DNA of 64,000 nt from CAVPCY01 sp963702525 (GCA_963702525.1 CAVPCY010000014.1:62001-126000); one strand, 5' to 3'. Positions 30,001 through 40,342 are shown, counted from the stretch's first letter. Program-made: numbers and translations. The notes: a model not told the origin generated them from the letters alone.

Positions 30001-31120
30001 ATGACCGATCGACGCTGGGCGTGGGCCGAGATCGACCTGGGCGCGATCGCGCGCAACGTCGAGACGCTGAAGGGCCTCACCAGGCCGGGCACGCTGTTCA
30101 TGGCCGTCGTCAAGGCGGACGGCTACGGGCACGGAGCGCTGCCCGTCGCCCAGGCCGCGCTGGCGGCTGGCGCCGACCGCCTCGGCGTAGCGACCGTGGG
30201 CGAGGCCATCGCGCTTCGAAACGAAGGGATCTCGGCTCCCATCCAGTTGCTGTCGGAGCCGCCCGAATCGACGGTGGCAGACATCGTCGAGCACGGTCTC
30301 ATCCCCACGGTGACCACCCGGACGTTCGCGGGGGCGCTGGGGCGCTACGCTTCGGGGCGCGGTACCGCGGTTCGCTACCACCTCAAGGTCGACACCGGGA
30401 TGAACCGCATAGGCGTGAGGGCCGAGGATGCCCCTCAGTTCGCCGCGATGCTCGCCGAGTTCCCGGGGCTCGAGCTCGAGGGCACCTTCACCCACTTCGC
30501 CACGGCCGATGTTCCCGGTGACTGGGACGTCACTCGCCAGCTGCAGCGGTTCCGCGATGCGGTCGAGGGCATGCGCTCGGAGCGGGTCGACCCCGGGCAT
30601 CGTGCACGCCGCGAACAGCCCGGCGACGATCCTCGTTCCCGAGTCGCACTTCGACATGGTCCGCTGCGGCATCGCCCTGTACGGTCTCCATCCCGCGAAG
30701 AGCACCTACGGTGTGGTGGACCTTGCGCCCGCGATGTCGGTCAAGGCGCGTGCGACGCTTGTCAAGCGCATCGGGATGGGCGAGGGCGTCAGCTACGGCC
30801 TGACGTGGCAGGCGGCGACCCAGACCGAGATCGCGACGCTGCCGTTGGGCTACGCCGACGGCGTCCACCGCGTGCTGTCGAACAAGATGCACGTGCTGGC
30901 GGGCGGCAAGGTGCTCGCGCAGGTGGGTCGCGTGTGCATGGACCAGTTCATGGTCGAGATCCCGCGCGGCACGACGCTCGAGCGCGGAGACGAGGTCGTT
31001 CTCGTGGGGTCGCAGGGCGCCGAGCGCATCACGATGGAAGACCTCGCTGAGCTCGCCGGCACCATCAACTACGAGCTGGCTTGCGGCTTCGGGATGCGCC
31101 TGGAGCGCGTCTACCGCTAG
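30001..31120 (+). CDS. alr: Alanine racemase (one apparent frameshift error)
   Basis: Alr is the PLP enzyme that makes D-alanine for peptidoglycan. The PLP lysine is in FMAVVKADGYGHG (about residue 39), and the catalytic tyrosine of the C-terminal domain is in GEGVSYGLTW. HLKVDTGMNRIG and GRVCMDQFMVEI are also diagnostic. The frame breaks at 30595-30597 (ggg; gg restores DPGIVHAANSPAT). Corrected length is about 373 residues, normal. The ATG directly follows the CBS stop codon. Confidence 0.92.
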
Positions 31121-31253
31121 CCGTCCCCGGCCCTTCGCGGGTTCGGTCTCGGATTCCTTTGCTTGTCGGCAGGAGCTACTCCTGATGTAGCGAACACAGT
31201 CAGCAGCGACGTGTGCGCGCAGTTTCTTACGAGCGTGCCGAGGGGGGTATCAC

Positions 31254-31622
31254 GTGAACGACAAGACCGTCGAAGACCTGGAGTTCCACCAGAACACGGT
31301 CGGATCCGATGCGAACTCTCCGCTGCATCTGATTCGCGAGAAGGAGATCGAGATCTCCGGTCAGATGCTGGCCGCCAAGCGCCAGGCCGACGAGATCGTC
31401 GCCGAAGCTCGCAAGCGTGGTGCGAGCATCGTCGGCTCGGCACATGACGAGGGAGCGGAACTCGCGAAGAAGCAGGAAGTGGAGATTCGCGCGCAGATCG
31501 AGCGCGAGATCGAAGAGGTGGGCGTGCAGGCCGAGCGCGACGCGGTCGCTCTCGAAGAGACGATCGCGAAGCGCAAGGCGCAGGCGGTCACGTTCGTCGT
31601 GGAGTCGGTCGTAGGCGCCTGA
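31254..31622 (+). CDS. V/A-type ATPase subunit H (peripheral stalk, G/H-like)
   Basis: First gene of the ATPase operon. The 122-residue product is almost entirely charged coiled coil from residue 25 on (IREKEIEISGQML, EIVAEARKRGASIVGSAHDEG, EIRAQIEREIEEVG). This matches the small H/G (NtpF/AhaH) subunit that pairs with subunit E to form the peripheral stalk. Sequence alone is low in information, but position ahead of I-K-E-C-F-A-B-D supports the call. The start is GTG with GAGGGGGGT upstream. Confidence 0.75.
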   Translation: MNDKTVEDLEFHQNTVGSDANSPLHLIREKEIEISGQMLAAKRQADEIVAEARKRGASIVGSAHDEGAELAKKQEVEIRAQIEREIEEVGVQAERDAVALEETIAKRKAQAVTFVVESVVGA

Positions 31623-31674
31623 ACCGAGAGCGAGCAGCAGGGAACCGCACCACAAGGCAGGGGGGAGTCACAGG

Positions 31675-33665
31675 ATGCTCATCCCGATGGCGAAGGTCGA
31701 GATCATTGGCCCGAAGGGCCTGTTCTTCGACGTGCTTGGCATGGTCCACGAGCAAGGCCGGCTCCACATCGAGGACCTCTCGAACAAGATCGGTCGCGGC
31801 GAGATCCCGCTGGACCGGATGGAGGTCGTTGCGGGCCAGTCGCGCGAGCGCGAGCAGATGGAGGAGATGCTCATCCGCGTGCGCTCGATCCTCAAGGCGC
31901 TCGACCGCGGTGCCGGCGGAAGTCGACAAGGACGCCGTGCGCAAGGAGTACGACCGCCTCTGCGCGATGGACGCGGACGCCCTTCGCATCGAGGTGTCGC
32001 GCGTCATCGACGAGGTCGAAGACCGCACGGCGACGCTCGCAGCGACGCACACCGACCTCGAGTCCGAGCTTCTGCTGCTCGGACGCTACGAGCCTATTCT
32101 GCAGAAGATCCAGCCGCTCGCCCGCCAGATCGTGACCACGGGGTCGTACGACTCGGTGGCGCTGCTGTTCGAGCGCCGCTACAAGGTCGCGCTCGACTCG
32201 CTCAAAGAGGAGCTCGACCGGATCACGCACAAGCAGTACGAGGTCGTCTCCACCGACGTCGACGAGGAGACCACCGCGGCGATCGTGGTCTTCGGCAAGC
32301 AGTACTCCGAGCCGGTCCACAAGTTCCTGGCGATGGAGAACATCAACCAGATCAGGCTGCCCTCCGAGTTCGACGGGATGCCTTTCGACGCGGCCTACGA
32401 CGAGATCCAGTCGCGCCGCAAGGAGTTGCCCACCGATCTGGACGACGTCCGCAAGGAACTCGACGACATGTCCAACAACTGGCGCATCCGGCTCGTGGCG
32501 GTGCGAAACGTTCTCATCGACAAGACCGAGGAGATCGACGCGATTCCGCAGTTCGGGCGCACCGCGTACGCGTTCGTGATCAACGGCTGGATACCCGCCG
32601 ATGAGGTTCAGGCGCTGCGCGATGGCATCAGAGCCAGGTGGGGCGAGGACGTCATCGTCGAGCAGACCGAGATCGACGAGCGCGACTACGCGAACACGCC
32701 GGTCGCGCTGAAGAACGACCCTCGAGTCGCCCCGTTCCAAAGCGTGCTCGGCGCGTACGGCATGCCTCGCTACGGGACCATCGACCCGTCGATCTTCCTG
32801 TTCATCTTCTTCCCGCTGTTCTTCGGCATGATCGTCGGCGACGTGGGCTACGGCATGATCATGCTCGGCATCGTCGTGTGGTTGCGGCTGAAGTTCCGCG
32901 AGAACGAGATGGTCCAGACCGCCACCTCGATCCTGGGTCCCGCCGCGACGATGGTGATCGTCTTCGGCTTCGTCTACGGCGAGTTCTTCGGGAACGTCTT
33001 CGGGACGCACATGCTCGACTGGATCCAGGACGATCAGCATCGGACCGCTGCAACTGCCCTTCAACCGCGTTGAATCGGTCCAGACGTTCATGTACCTGGC
33101 CATCGGCGTTGGTGTCATCCAGGTGACGCTCGGGCTGGTGCTCGGCGTGATCAACGCCGTCAAGACCAAGAACAAGCACCACCTGTACGAGAAGGGCGGC
33201 ATCCTCACCTTCGTCGTGGCCATTCTGATCGTGGTCGTCTTCACGGTCACTGCGTCGCAGTTCGGTTCCTGGGCCATCTGGGGGCAGATGCTCTTCGCCA
33301 TCCTCGCGTTTGCGGGGTTCATCTTCGCCGTACGCGGCGGCGGCGTCATGGGCGTGATCGAGACACTCGAGGCGTTCACCGGCATGGCGAGCTACATCCG
33401 AATCATGGCCGTGGGCCTGGCGGGCGCCATCTTCGCGGAGGCCATCAACGAGATCGTCGTCGAGATGGCTCAGAATACGGCGATGCTGGTGGTCGCGGTG
33501 CTCGTCGCCATCGTGCTCCACTCACTCAACTTCATCATCGCGGCGTTCAGCCCCGCGATTCATGCAATGCGTCTCAACTTCCTGGAGTTCTTCAGGGGGT
33601 TCTACGAGACTGGCAACACGCAGTACAGTCCGTTCGCTAAAACCGGAGGTGAGAAGGGCGCATGA
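31675..33665 (+). CDS. V/A-type ATPase subunit I (a subunit; two apparent frameshift errors)
   Basis: Subunit I is the membrane stator half-channel through which protons or sodium reach the c ring. The first half is soluble and partly coiled coil. The membrane half starts at PSIFLFIFFPLFFGMIVGDVGYG (about residue 380) and includes FGFVYGEFFGNVFG and ASYIRIMAVGLAGAIFAEAINEI; the arginine in SYIRIMAVGLAG is the likely proton-path residue. Frames break at 31909-31910 (gg) and near 33036-33038. Corrected length is about 662 residues, standard for the family. Confidence 0.88.
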
Positions 33666-33991
33666 TCAAGAAATCGCTCAGAAGGTGGGTCCTGGGGAGT
33701 ACGTTCTTTGTCTCGCTGCTCGTTCCCATGATGGCGTTCGCCGAAGAAGCGGCGACCACCGAGACGGCCGTTGCTTGGCAGGTCCCTGTCGGCAAGGCCA
33801 TGGCGGCCGGTCTGGCGATGGCCTTCTCGGCCTTGGCTGCGGGCTATGCCCAGGCCAAGATCGGCTCCGCGGGCGCCGGGACTCTCGCAGAGCGCCCCGA
33901 GGTCTCGATCTGGATCATCACGCTCCAGGCACTTCCGGAAGTCATCGTGCTGCTCGGCTTCGTCTCGGCAATCCTCATCAACGGCGGCTAG
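33662..33991 (+). CDS. V/A-type ATPase subunit K/c with a signal peptide and one hairpin
   Basis: A 109-residue proteolipid. Residues 1-27 resemble a signal peptide (basic RR, hydrophobic core, MAFA|EE). Two membrane helices follow: KAMAAGLAMAFSALAAGYAQAKIG and IITLQALPEVIVLLGFVSAILI, with the ion-binding glutamate in LPEVIVL. Eukaryotic and Enterococcus NtpK have two fused hairpins; one hairpin behind a signal peptide is the Thermus thermophilus arrangement. One carboxylate per hairpin gives a high ion-to-ATP ratio, which favours ATP synthesis (inference). The start overlaps the subunit I stop. Confidence 0.88.
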   Translation: MIKKSLRRWVLGSTFFVSLLVPMMAFAEEAATTETAVAWQVPVGKAMAAGLAMAFSALAAGYAQAKIGSAGAGTLAERPEVSIWIITLQALPEVIVLLGFVSAILINGG

Positions 33992-34045
33992 GGCACCGCG
34001 GCAGAAGCGCGGTGGTCGGGACGTGACGCGGAGGGAACCGTAGCG

Positions 34046-34625
34046 ATGGCACTGGAAGACATCTTCAGAGCGCTTGAGGAGCAGGCCGCGAAGGACTCCG
34101 AAGCGGTGCTTCGAGGAGGCTCGCGCGCATGCGGACGCGATCGTCGAGGAGGCGGAGCACGAGGCCGCGCGCACTCGCGATGTCCGTGTGGCGGATGCCG
34201 CGCGCACCGCGAAGCTGAGCAGCGCGCAAGACCTCAACGCAGCCAAGCTCGAGGCTCGAAAGAGGCTGGCGGCCGTGAAGGACGTCGCAGTCGGCGACGT
34301 GTTCGACGACGCAACCGCCGAACTCAAGAAGGTCCGCGGTACGGCTGCGTACGACGCAACGTTCCGCCGGCTCGCAGACGAGGCGCTCGAAGGCGTGGTA
34401 GGCGAGTTCAGCGTTCTGGTCGATCCCGCTGACGTCGACCTGGCCACGGCATTCCTGCGCGAGAAGGGCCTCAGCGCCGAGGTACGTGGTGACTTGTCAA
34501 CGAGCGGAGGCCTGGCCGTTTCTACGGATGGCGGCCGGGTGATGCATCGCAACACGCTCGAGGACCGGCTGGACAAGCTCAGGGGCATGGCGCAGGCAGA
34601 CGTTGCGGAGATTCTGTTCTCATGA
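34046..34625 (+). CDS. V/A-type ATPase subunit E (one apparent frameshift error)
   Basis: Peripheral-stalk subunit of about 192 residues. The N-terminal half is charged coiled coil (EEARAHADAIVEEAEHEAARTRD), and the C-terminal domain includes VLVDPADVDLATAFL, GGLAVSTDGGRVMHRNTLEDRLDKLR, the segment that contacts the A/B head. The frame breaks at 34110-34111 (tt; t restores EAVLEEARAHAD). Its stop overlaps the subunit C start (ATGA). Confidence 0.85.
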
Positions 34626-35717
34626 GCCCAGCCGTAGCCTCAGCACAAGACAAGCGCGCGAAGTCCAACGACTACGGGTACTCCAACGCCCGTCTGCGCG
34701 GTATGCGTGCGCGGCTGCTCAGGCGCGAGAGGCTGGAGAACTTGCTGGGCTTGACCGACTTCCCGCAGCTCATCCAGGAGCTGATGCAGACCGAACTGCA
34801 GCCCTTCTTGGAGCAGACGCTGATCCACGGCCGCAATGCGGCGTCGATCGACGAGGCGCTCAAGCTCAACCTGATCGCCACGTATCGCAAGGTGCTCGGG
34901 TTCCTCAACACCGAGGCCGACGACATATGCACGACCCTGCTGGGCAGGTGGGACACGTTCAACCTCAAGACGATACTGCGGGGCAAGCATCTGCACTTGA
35001 CGGCCGCCGAGATCGCGGAGGGCCTGTTGCCGGTGGGTGCGCTCTCGCAGGTCGACCTCGACGGGCTCAGCGGCCAAGGCGACGTCAAGGCGGTCGTCGA
35101 CTCTGGCCGCCACGTGGGGGTTGCCGCAGGCAGCCGCGATGAGGACCGGCTTCGCCGAGTACCAGGAGAGCGGCGAGCTGGCGGACCTCGAGCTGGCGGT
35201 GGACCGGTTCTACGCGGAATGGGCGTCCAAGCGGCTTACCCGGCGCAAGAAGAACTACCAGGTGGCTCGCAGTGTGCTCGGCATGCAGGTGGACATCCTC
35301 AATCTGGTGATGGTCTTTCGCTCTGCCCGGGAGAACCTCGATGCCGAGCAGTCGGCGGACTACTTCCTGCTCGGCGGCCTGAACATCGAGTTGAACCAGT
35401 ATCAGAGGCTTGCCGCGATGTCCGACGTGGACGAGATACTCGACGGGCTTCGGGGCACTCCCTACGGTCAGCTGCTCGACGAGACGGCGCTGAGCTACCT
35501 GGAAGATCTGTCGATCGCGGTGTTCGAACGCGCGCTGGAGGACTACTTCACGCGCAAGGTCATCGCGTTGGGGAACAGGGATCCGCTGGGAATCGGGATC
35601 CCGATCGGCTACCTGTGGGCGAAGCAGAACGAAGTGACCAACCTGCGCATCATCGTGAAGGGCGTTGCGGTTGGCATGCCGGCGGAGCGGATGAGGAAGG
35701 AGCTTATCCTTGTATAA
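34622..35717 (+). CDS. V/A-type ATPase subunit C (d-like; one apparent frameshift error)
   Basis: Subunit C forms the socket that joins the central stalk to the c ring. The product is largely helical, about 364 residues after correction, with YGYSNARLRGMRARLLRRE near the start and YLWAKQNEVTNLRIIVKG near the end, the family's most conserved segment. The frame breaks at 35105-35106 (gg; g restores VDSAATWGLPQAAAMR). It overlaps subunit E at the start and subunit F at the end. Confidence 0.85.
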
Positions 35718-36042
35718 GCTGGTCGTCCTCACCGATCCCGACAACGCCGATGGCTTTCGCCTGGCCGGTGTCGACGTCGACATCGTCGAGTCGGAGGACC
35801 AAGTCCGCGAGCACCTCAACAGGCTGCTCGACGACGAAACGAGCGGGATCATCGCCGTGAACGAGCACCTCATGACGATGATCGACGAGCGGACGCAGAG
35901 GAAGATCGACTCGATCTACCGGCCGCTCGTGGTCTCGCTCCCGCTCAGGGAGAAGCTCGCAATCGGGGATGATCATCGCGCTTACCTGGCAAGGCTCATT
36001 CGAAGGGCCATCGGATTCGACATCACATTGAGGCGAGGATAG
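35710..36042 (+). CDS. V/A-type ATPase subunit F
   Basis: A 110-residue central-stalk subunit with a Rossmann-like fold. It has DNADGFRLAGVDVDIVESEDQ, the GIIAVNEHLM strand and a basic C terminus. The TTG start at 35710 overlaps the end of subunit C by 8 bp, and subunit A begins directly after its stop. The binding site AGGAAGGAG lies inside subunit C. Confidence 0.9.
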   Translation: MYKLVVLTDPDNADGFRLAGVDVDIVESEDQVREHLNRLLDDETSGIIAVNEHLMTMIDERTQRKIDSIYRPLVVSLPLREKLAIGDDHRAYLARLIRRAIGFDITLRRG

Positions 36043-37803
36043 ATGATTGCCGGAACGATTCTGAAGATCACGGGACCGGTCGCCGTCGCAACGGGCATGA
36101 CCGGCGCCAGGATGTACGACATCGTCCGCGTGGGCGAGGAAGGCCTCATGGGCGAGGTCATTCGCCTGGAGGGCAACACCGCGACCATCCAGGTCTACGA
36201 GGACACCTCGGGACTGAAGGTGGGAGAGCTGGTGGAGTCCACGGAGGGCCCCCTGATGGTCGAACTCGGCCCGGGACTTCTCACCTCCATCTACGACGGT
36301 GTCCAGCGACCGCTCCCGGTCGTTGCCGCGCAGAGCGGCGACTACATCGAGCGCGGCACCGTCGCCTCGGCACTCGACCGCGAGAAGCTCTGGAGCTTCA
36401 CGCCCTCGGTGTCGGTGGGAGACGAGGTCGGCCCGGGTGACGTGCTCGGCGAGGTGCCCGAGGGACAGACGATCGTCCACCGGGTGATGGTTCCGCCCAC
36501 GGTCAAGCGGGGCAAGCTCAAGAGCATCGCCGCGAAGGGCGAGTACAACGTCGACACGGTCATCGCGACGCTCGACGACGGTACCGAGATCGGCATGAGC
36601 CAGCGCTGGCCCGTTCGCCAGGGTCGCCCGTACATCAAGAAGATGGATCCGACCACCCCGTTCACCACGGGCATGCGGATCCTGGACACGTTCTTCCCGA
36701 TCGCCCTCGGGGGCAACGCGATCATCCCGGGCGGTTTCGGAACGGGCAAGACGGTCACGCAGCAGTCGCTGGCCAAGTGGGCCGACGTCGACGTGATCGT
36801 CTACATCGGCTGCGGCGAGCGCGGCAACGAGATGACCGAGGTGCTCACCGAGTTCCCGCACCTCGACGACCCGCGCAACAACGCGCCGCTGATGGACCGC
36901 ACCGTGCTCGTCGCCAACACCTCGAACATGCCGGTGGCCGCCCGCGAGGCGTCGATCTACGTGGGCGCCACGCTCGCGGAGTTCTACCGCGACATGGGCT
37001 ACAACGTCGCGATGATGGCGGACTCCACGAGCCGCTGGGGTGAGGCGCTTCGCGAGGTCTCGGGCCGTCTCGAGGAGATGCCCGGCGAGGAAGGCTACCC
37101 GGCGTACCTCGCGACCCGTCTCGCCGCGTTCTACGAGCGGTCGGGCCGCGTGCAGCCCCTCGGCGCCGAGGACGACGACAGGGTCGGCTCGGTCACGATG
37201 GTCGGCGCGGTCTCTCCGGCCGGCGGCGACATGTCCGAGCCGATGACGCAGAACTCGCTGCGAGTCACCGGCGCCTTCTGGGCGCTGGACACCTCGCTCG
37301 CACACCGCCGCCACTTCCCGGCGATCAGCTGGACGAAGAGCTACACGCTCTTCCTCGGCCAGGTGAAGCGCTGGTACGAGGCGAACGTGGCCGACGACTG
37401 GCTCGAGCACCGCGAACGCGCGATGGCGATCCTGCAGAAGGAGACGGAGCTGCAGGAGATCGTGCAGCTCGTCGGGCCGGACGCGCTGCCCGAGTCCGAG
37501 AAGGTCATCCTCGAGGTCGCTCGCATGCTGCGCGAGGACTTCTTGCAGCAGTTCGCGTTCGACGAGGTCGACGCGTATTGCCCGCCGAAGAAGCAGTACT
37601 GGTTGCTGCGGACGATCCTCACGTTCCACGATGCGGCCACCGCGGCGCTCAACCGCGGCGTATCGCTGCACCAGGTCATGGACCTGCCGCTGCGCGACGA
37701 GATCGCGACCCTCAAGACCACGCCGCACGAAGCGGCGCTCGAGCGGATGCAGGAGCTTTCAGGGCAGATCGCCGAAGACATCGCAGAGATCGAGGTGTAC
37801 TGA
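36043..37803 (+). CDS. atpA: V/A-type ATPase catalytic subunit A
   Basis: Subunit A hydrolyses or makes ATP in the A3B3 head. The 586-residue product is intact, with the P-loop GGFGTGKT at residues 230-237, the family's long non-homologous insert in the N-terminal third, and the GERGNEMTEVL, MADSTSRWGEALRE and SGRLEEMPGEEGYPAYL motifs. Length is standard. Its stop shares one base with the subunit B ATG. Confidence 0.96.
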   Translation: MIAGTILKITGPVAVATGMTGARMYDIVRVGEEGLMGEVIRLEGNTATIQVYEDTSGLKVGELVESTEGPLMVELGPGLLTSIYDGVQRPLPVVAAQSGDYIERGTVASALDREKLWSFTPSVSVGDEVGPGDVLGEVPEGQTIVHRVMVPPTVKRGKLKSIAAKGEYNVDTVIATLDDGTEIGMSQRWPVRQGRPYIKKMDPTTPFTTGMRILDTFFPIALGGNAIIPGGFGTGKTVTQQSLAKWADVDVIVYIGCGERGNEMTEVLTEFPHLDDPRNNAPLMDRTVLVANTSNMPVAAREASIYVGATLAEFYRDMGYNVAMMADSTSRWGEALREVSGRLEEMPGEEGYPAYLATRLAAFYERSGRVQPLGAEDDDRVGSVTMVGAVSPAGGDMSEPMTQNSLRVTGAFWALDTSLAHRRHFPAISWTKSYTLFLGQVKRWYEANVADDWLEHRERAMAILQKETELQEIVQLVGPDALPESEKVILEVARMLREDFLQQFAFDEVDAYCPPKKQYWLLRTILTFHDAATAALNRGVSLHQVMDLPLRDEIATLKTTPHEAALERMQELSGQIAEDIAEIEVY

Positions 37804-39248
37804 TGGCCGAGACGACCGTCAACGAACGCCCCAAGCGCAAGCTGATCTCCACTGACTACCGGACTCTGTCCTACGTCACGGGTCCGCTGATCTTCGTCAA
37901 CGACGTGCATGGCGTCGCATACAACGAGATGGTCGCCATCGCCATGCCGGATGGCTCGCATCGCTCGGGTCAGGTCCTCGAGGTCTCCGGCGAGACCGCG
38001 GTCATCCAGGTGTTCGAAGGCACGCGCGGTGTCGACATCGCCAAGACCGAAGTCCGCTTCATGGAGGAGGTCGCGAAGATCGAGGTCGCGCCCGAACTGC
38101 TCGGTCGCGTTCTGAACGGCACCGGCAAGCCCATCGACGGCGGGGCCCCGATCATCCCCGAGAAGCGCCTCGACATCACCGGCGCACCGATCAACCCGTA
38201 CACCCGCGAGCAGCCCGCGGACTTCATCGAGACCGGCATCAGCGCCATCGACGGCCTCAACACGCTCGTGCGTGGTCAGAAGCTGCCGATCTTCTCGGGA
38301 TCCGGCCTGCCGGCCAACGAGCTCGCAGCTCAGATCATCCGCCAGGCGCGGGTCAAGTCGGGTGAGGAGTTCGCGATCGTCTTCGGCGCGATGGGCATCA
38401 CGCACCGCGAGGCGAGCTACTTCATGCAGCAGTTCGAGGAGACCGGCGCGCTCGAGCGAGTCGTCTTCTTCTTGAACCTCGCCGACGACCCCACCGTCGA
38501 GCGGCTGCTCACGCCGCGCTGCGCGCTGACGGTCGCCGAGTACCTCGCCTTCGAGAAGGATCTGCAGGTGCTCGTGGTCCTCTCGGACATGACGAACTAC
38601 TGCGAGGCGTTGCGCGAGGTCTCGACGGCGCGCGAAGAGGTTCCGGGCCGCCGTGGCTACCCCGGCTACATGTACACCGACCTGTCGATGATCTACGAGC
38701 GCGCCGGCCGCATCAAGGGCCGCAAGGGCTCGGTCACGCAGCTGCCGATCCTCTCGATGCCCGACGACGACATCACTCACCCGATTCCCGACCTCACCGG
38801 CTACATCACCGAGGGGCAGATCGTGCTCTCGCGCCAGCTGCACCGGCGCGCGGTCTTCCCGCCCATCGACGTGCTGCCGTGTCTGTCGAGACTGATGAAC
38901 CTGGGTATCGGCGAGGGCAAGACGCGCGAGGACCACCGGGCCGTGGCCAACCAGATGTACGCCGCTTACGCTCAGGGCCGCGACCTTCGCAAGCTCGTCG
39001 CGATCGTGGGCGAGGAGGCGCTCTCCGATATCGACCGAGCGTACCTGCGCTTTGCCGATCAGTTCGAAGAGCGCATCGTGGGCCAGGGCGACGAGGGCCG
39101 CTCCATCGAGGAGACGCTCGATATCGGCTGGGAGCTCATGAGCGGCCTGCCGATGGGCGAGCTCAAGCGCGTCCGCGACTTCATCGAGAAGTACCATCCC
39201 GACAACAAGGACGCCGAGTCCGGCGAGCCCGCAGCCGACATCGCGTAG
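37803..39248 (+). CDS. atpB: V/A-type ATPase non-catalytic subunit B
   Basis: Subunit B alternates with A in the head and has a degenerate nucleotide site. The 481-residue product has KLPIFSGSGLPANELAAQI where the P-loop would be (no GKT), VFGAMGITHREASYF, DMTNYCEALREVS and GRRGYPGYMYTDLS. That loss of the P-loop separates it from subunit A. Intact and of normal length. Confidence 0.96.
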   Translation: MAETTVNERPKRKLISTDYRTLSYVTGPLIFVNDVHGVAYNEMVAIAMPDGSHRSGQVLEVSGETAVIQVFEGTRGVDIAKTEVRFMEEVAKIEVAPELLGRVLNGTGKPIDGGAPIIPEKRLDITGAPINPYTREQPADFIETGISAIDGLNTLVRGQKLPIFSGSGLPANELAAQIIRQARVKSGEEFAIVFGAMGITHREASYFMQQFEETGALERVVFFLNLADDPTVERLLTPRCALTVAEYLAFEKDLQVLVVLSDMTNYCEALREVSTAREEVPGRRGYPGYMYTDLSMIYERAGRIKGRKGSVTQLPILSMPDDDITHPIPDLTGYITEGQIVLSRQLHRRAVFPPIDVLPCLSRLMNLGIGEGKTREDHRAVANQMYAAYAQGRDLRKLVAIVGEEALSDIDRAYLRFADQFEERIVGQGDEGRSIEETLDIGWELMSGLPMGELKRVRDFIEKYHPDNKDAESGEPAADIA

Positions 39249-39260
39249 AGGAGTCCACGC

Positions 39261-39911
39261 GTGGAGGAAGTACGGCCAACCAGAGCCGAGCTGCTCGAGC
39301 GCAAGCAGCAGATCGCGCTCGCACAGCAGGGCATGGATCTGCTCAAGCAGAAGCGCGATGCGCTGCTCATCGAGTTCATGTCGGTCATGGACGAGACACT
39401 GCGCCTCTCCGAGTCGCTGCAAAAGACCGTCTCGGAGGCGCAGTACGCCCTCGCGGTGGCCAAGGCCGTCGACGGGACCGTGACGTTGCGCTCCGCCGGA
39501 CTGGCGACCCAAGGCGACGTCGTCGTGGACATGGCCGGTACCAAGATCATGGGCGTCGCCGTCCCGGTGGTGACCAAGGGCGAGAGCCCGAGGCGCACGT
39601 CGTTCACCCGTGGCTACGCGGTGACCGGCATCTCGTCACGTATCGATGAGACCGCCGACAAGTACGAGCGCATCCTCGAGGTCATCATCGAGTACGCCGA
39701 CATCGAGACGCGCCTGAAGCGACTCGGCGAAGAGATCAACAAGACCAACCGCCGAGTCAACGCGCTGGAGCAGGTGACCGTGCCTGCACTGCGCGAACAG
39801 GTGAGCTACATCAGCCAGACACTCGACGAGCGCGCCCGAGAAGACCTCTTCCGCCTGAAGAAGGTCAAGAAGAAGATCGAGAGCAAGAAGGCCGCGCAGC
39901 TGCAGGGCTAG
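39261..39911 (+). CDS. V/A-type ATPase subunit D (central rotor shaft)
   Basis: Subunit D is the long coiled-coil axle of the rotor, analogous to F-type gamma. The 216-residue product has N- and C-terminal coils (ELLERKQQIALAQQGMDLLKQKRDALL and NKTNRRVNALEQVTVPALREQV, both diagnostic) and ends in lysine-rich RLKKVKKKIESKKAAQLQG. The start is GTG with AGAGGAG upstream. It closes the operon; its last 4 bp overlap the convergent gene on the other strand. Confidence 0.94.
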   Translation: MEEVRPTRAELLERKQQIALAQQGMDLLKQKRDALLIEFMSVMDETLRLSESLQKTVSEAQYALAVAKAVDGTVTLRSAGLATQGDVVVDMAGTKIMGVAVPVVTKGESPRRTSFTRGYAVTGISSRIDETADKYERILEVIIEYADIETRLKRLGEEINKTNRRVNALEQVTVPALREQVSYISQTLDERAREDLFRLKKVKKKIESKKAAQLQG

Positions 39912-40252
39912 CCCCTGCTGCGCACCAACTCGTCGATCTCGCGCAGGATCTCGATACTCGAGCGCGCGTGGCGCCGCATCTGGCTTCCCAGGGTCAGCAT
40001 CTTGACGACGTCGCCCATGGACAAGTTGCCGAAGTGCAGTTCGTCCCACTCGGCGTGCGCCACGTAGGACCACAGCTCGCCGAGGATCCACTCGATCTCT
40101 TCTATCTCCTCGGCGGTGAGGTCCTTCCAAGAACTGCCGAGTCCTCGGCGCAGCCGGTCGATGGCGCGCTCAACGGCCTTAGCGCGCTTGACTTTGAACG
40201 CCCGGATTCCCAGTTCCTCGTCGGAAACGTCGGCATGTCGGTCGTACATCAC
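39908..40252 (-). CDS. Small helical protein of unknown function convergent with the ATPase operon
   Basis: I do not recognise this 114-residue protein. It is charged and predicted mostly helical, with no membrane segment, cysteine pair or known catalytic motif; the most distinctive stretch is WILGELWSYVAHAEWDELHFG. The start is supported by a strong AAGGGGGGTGG binding site just upstream of ATGATG. Its stop overlaps the end of subunit D by 4 bp tail to tail. Reading-frame length, start context and acidic/basic balance suggest a real gene. Confidence 0.65.
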   Translation of the reverse strand: MMYDRHADVSDEELGIRAFKVKRAKAVERAIDRLRRGLGSSWKDLTAEEIEEIEWILGELWSYVAHAEWDELHFGNLSMGDVVKMLTLGSQMRRHARSSIEILREIDELVRSRG

Positions 40253-40315
40253 GCCACCCCCCTTATGGTTGGTTCTTCGACACGCTCCTGCGCAAACCCT
40301 TTTCGCGCGAGGGGC

Positions 40316-40342
40316 TTGAGCGCGAGAGGGTTCGGCTAGAAT
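40316..40342 (+). promoter_or_regulatory. Possible promoter of the nitroreductase gene
   Basis: TTGAGC (40316-40321) and TAGAAT (40337-40342) are spaced 15 bp apart, shorter than the optimum. The -10 is the same TAGAAT hexamer seen at rplM, groES and guaB3, which supports it. It would give a leader of about 55 nt. Confidence 0.5.

Noticed and set aside
31121..31253. Promoter of the V/A-ATPase operon
   Set aside because: The 133-bp gap must hold one if the operon starts there, and a small AGGAGctaCTCCT palindrome is present, but no hexamer pair with acceptable spacing stood out, so I did not annotate it.
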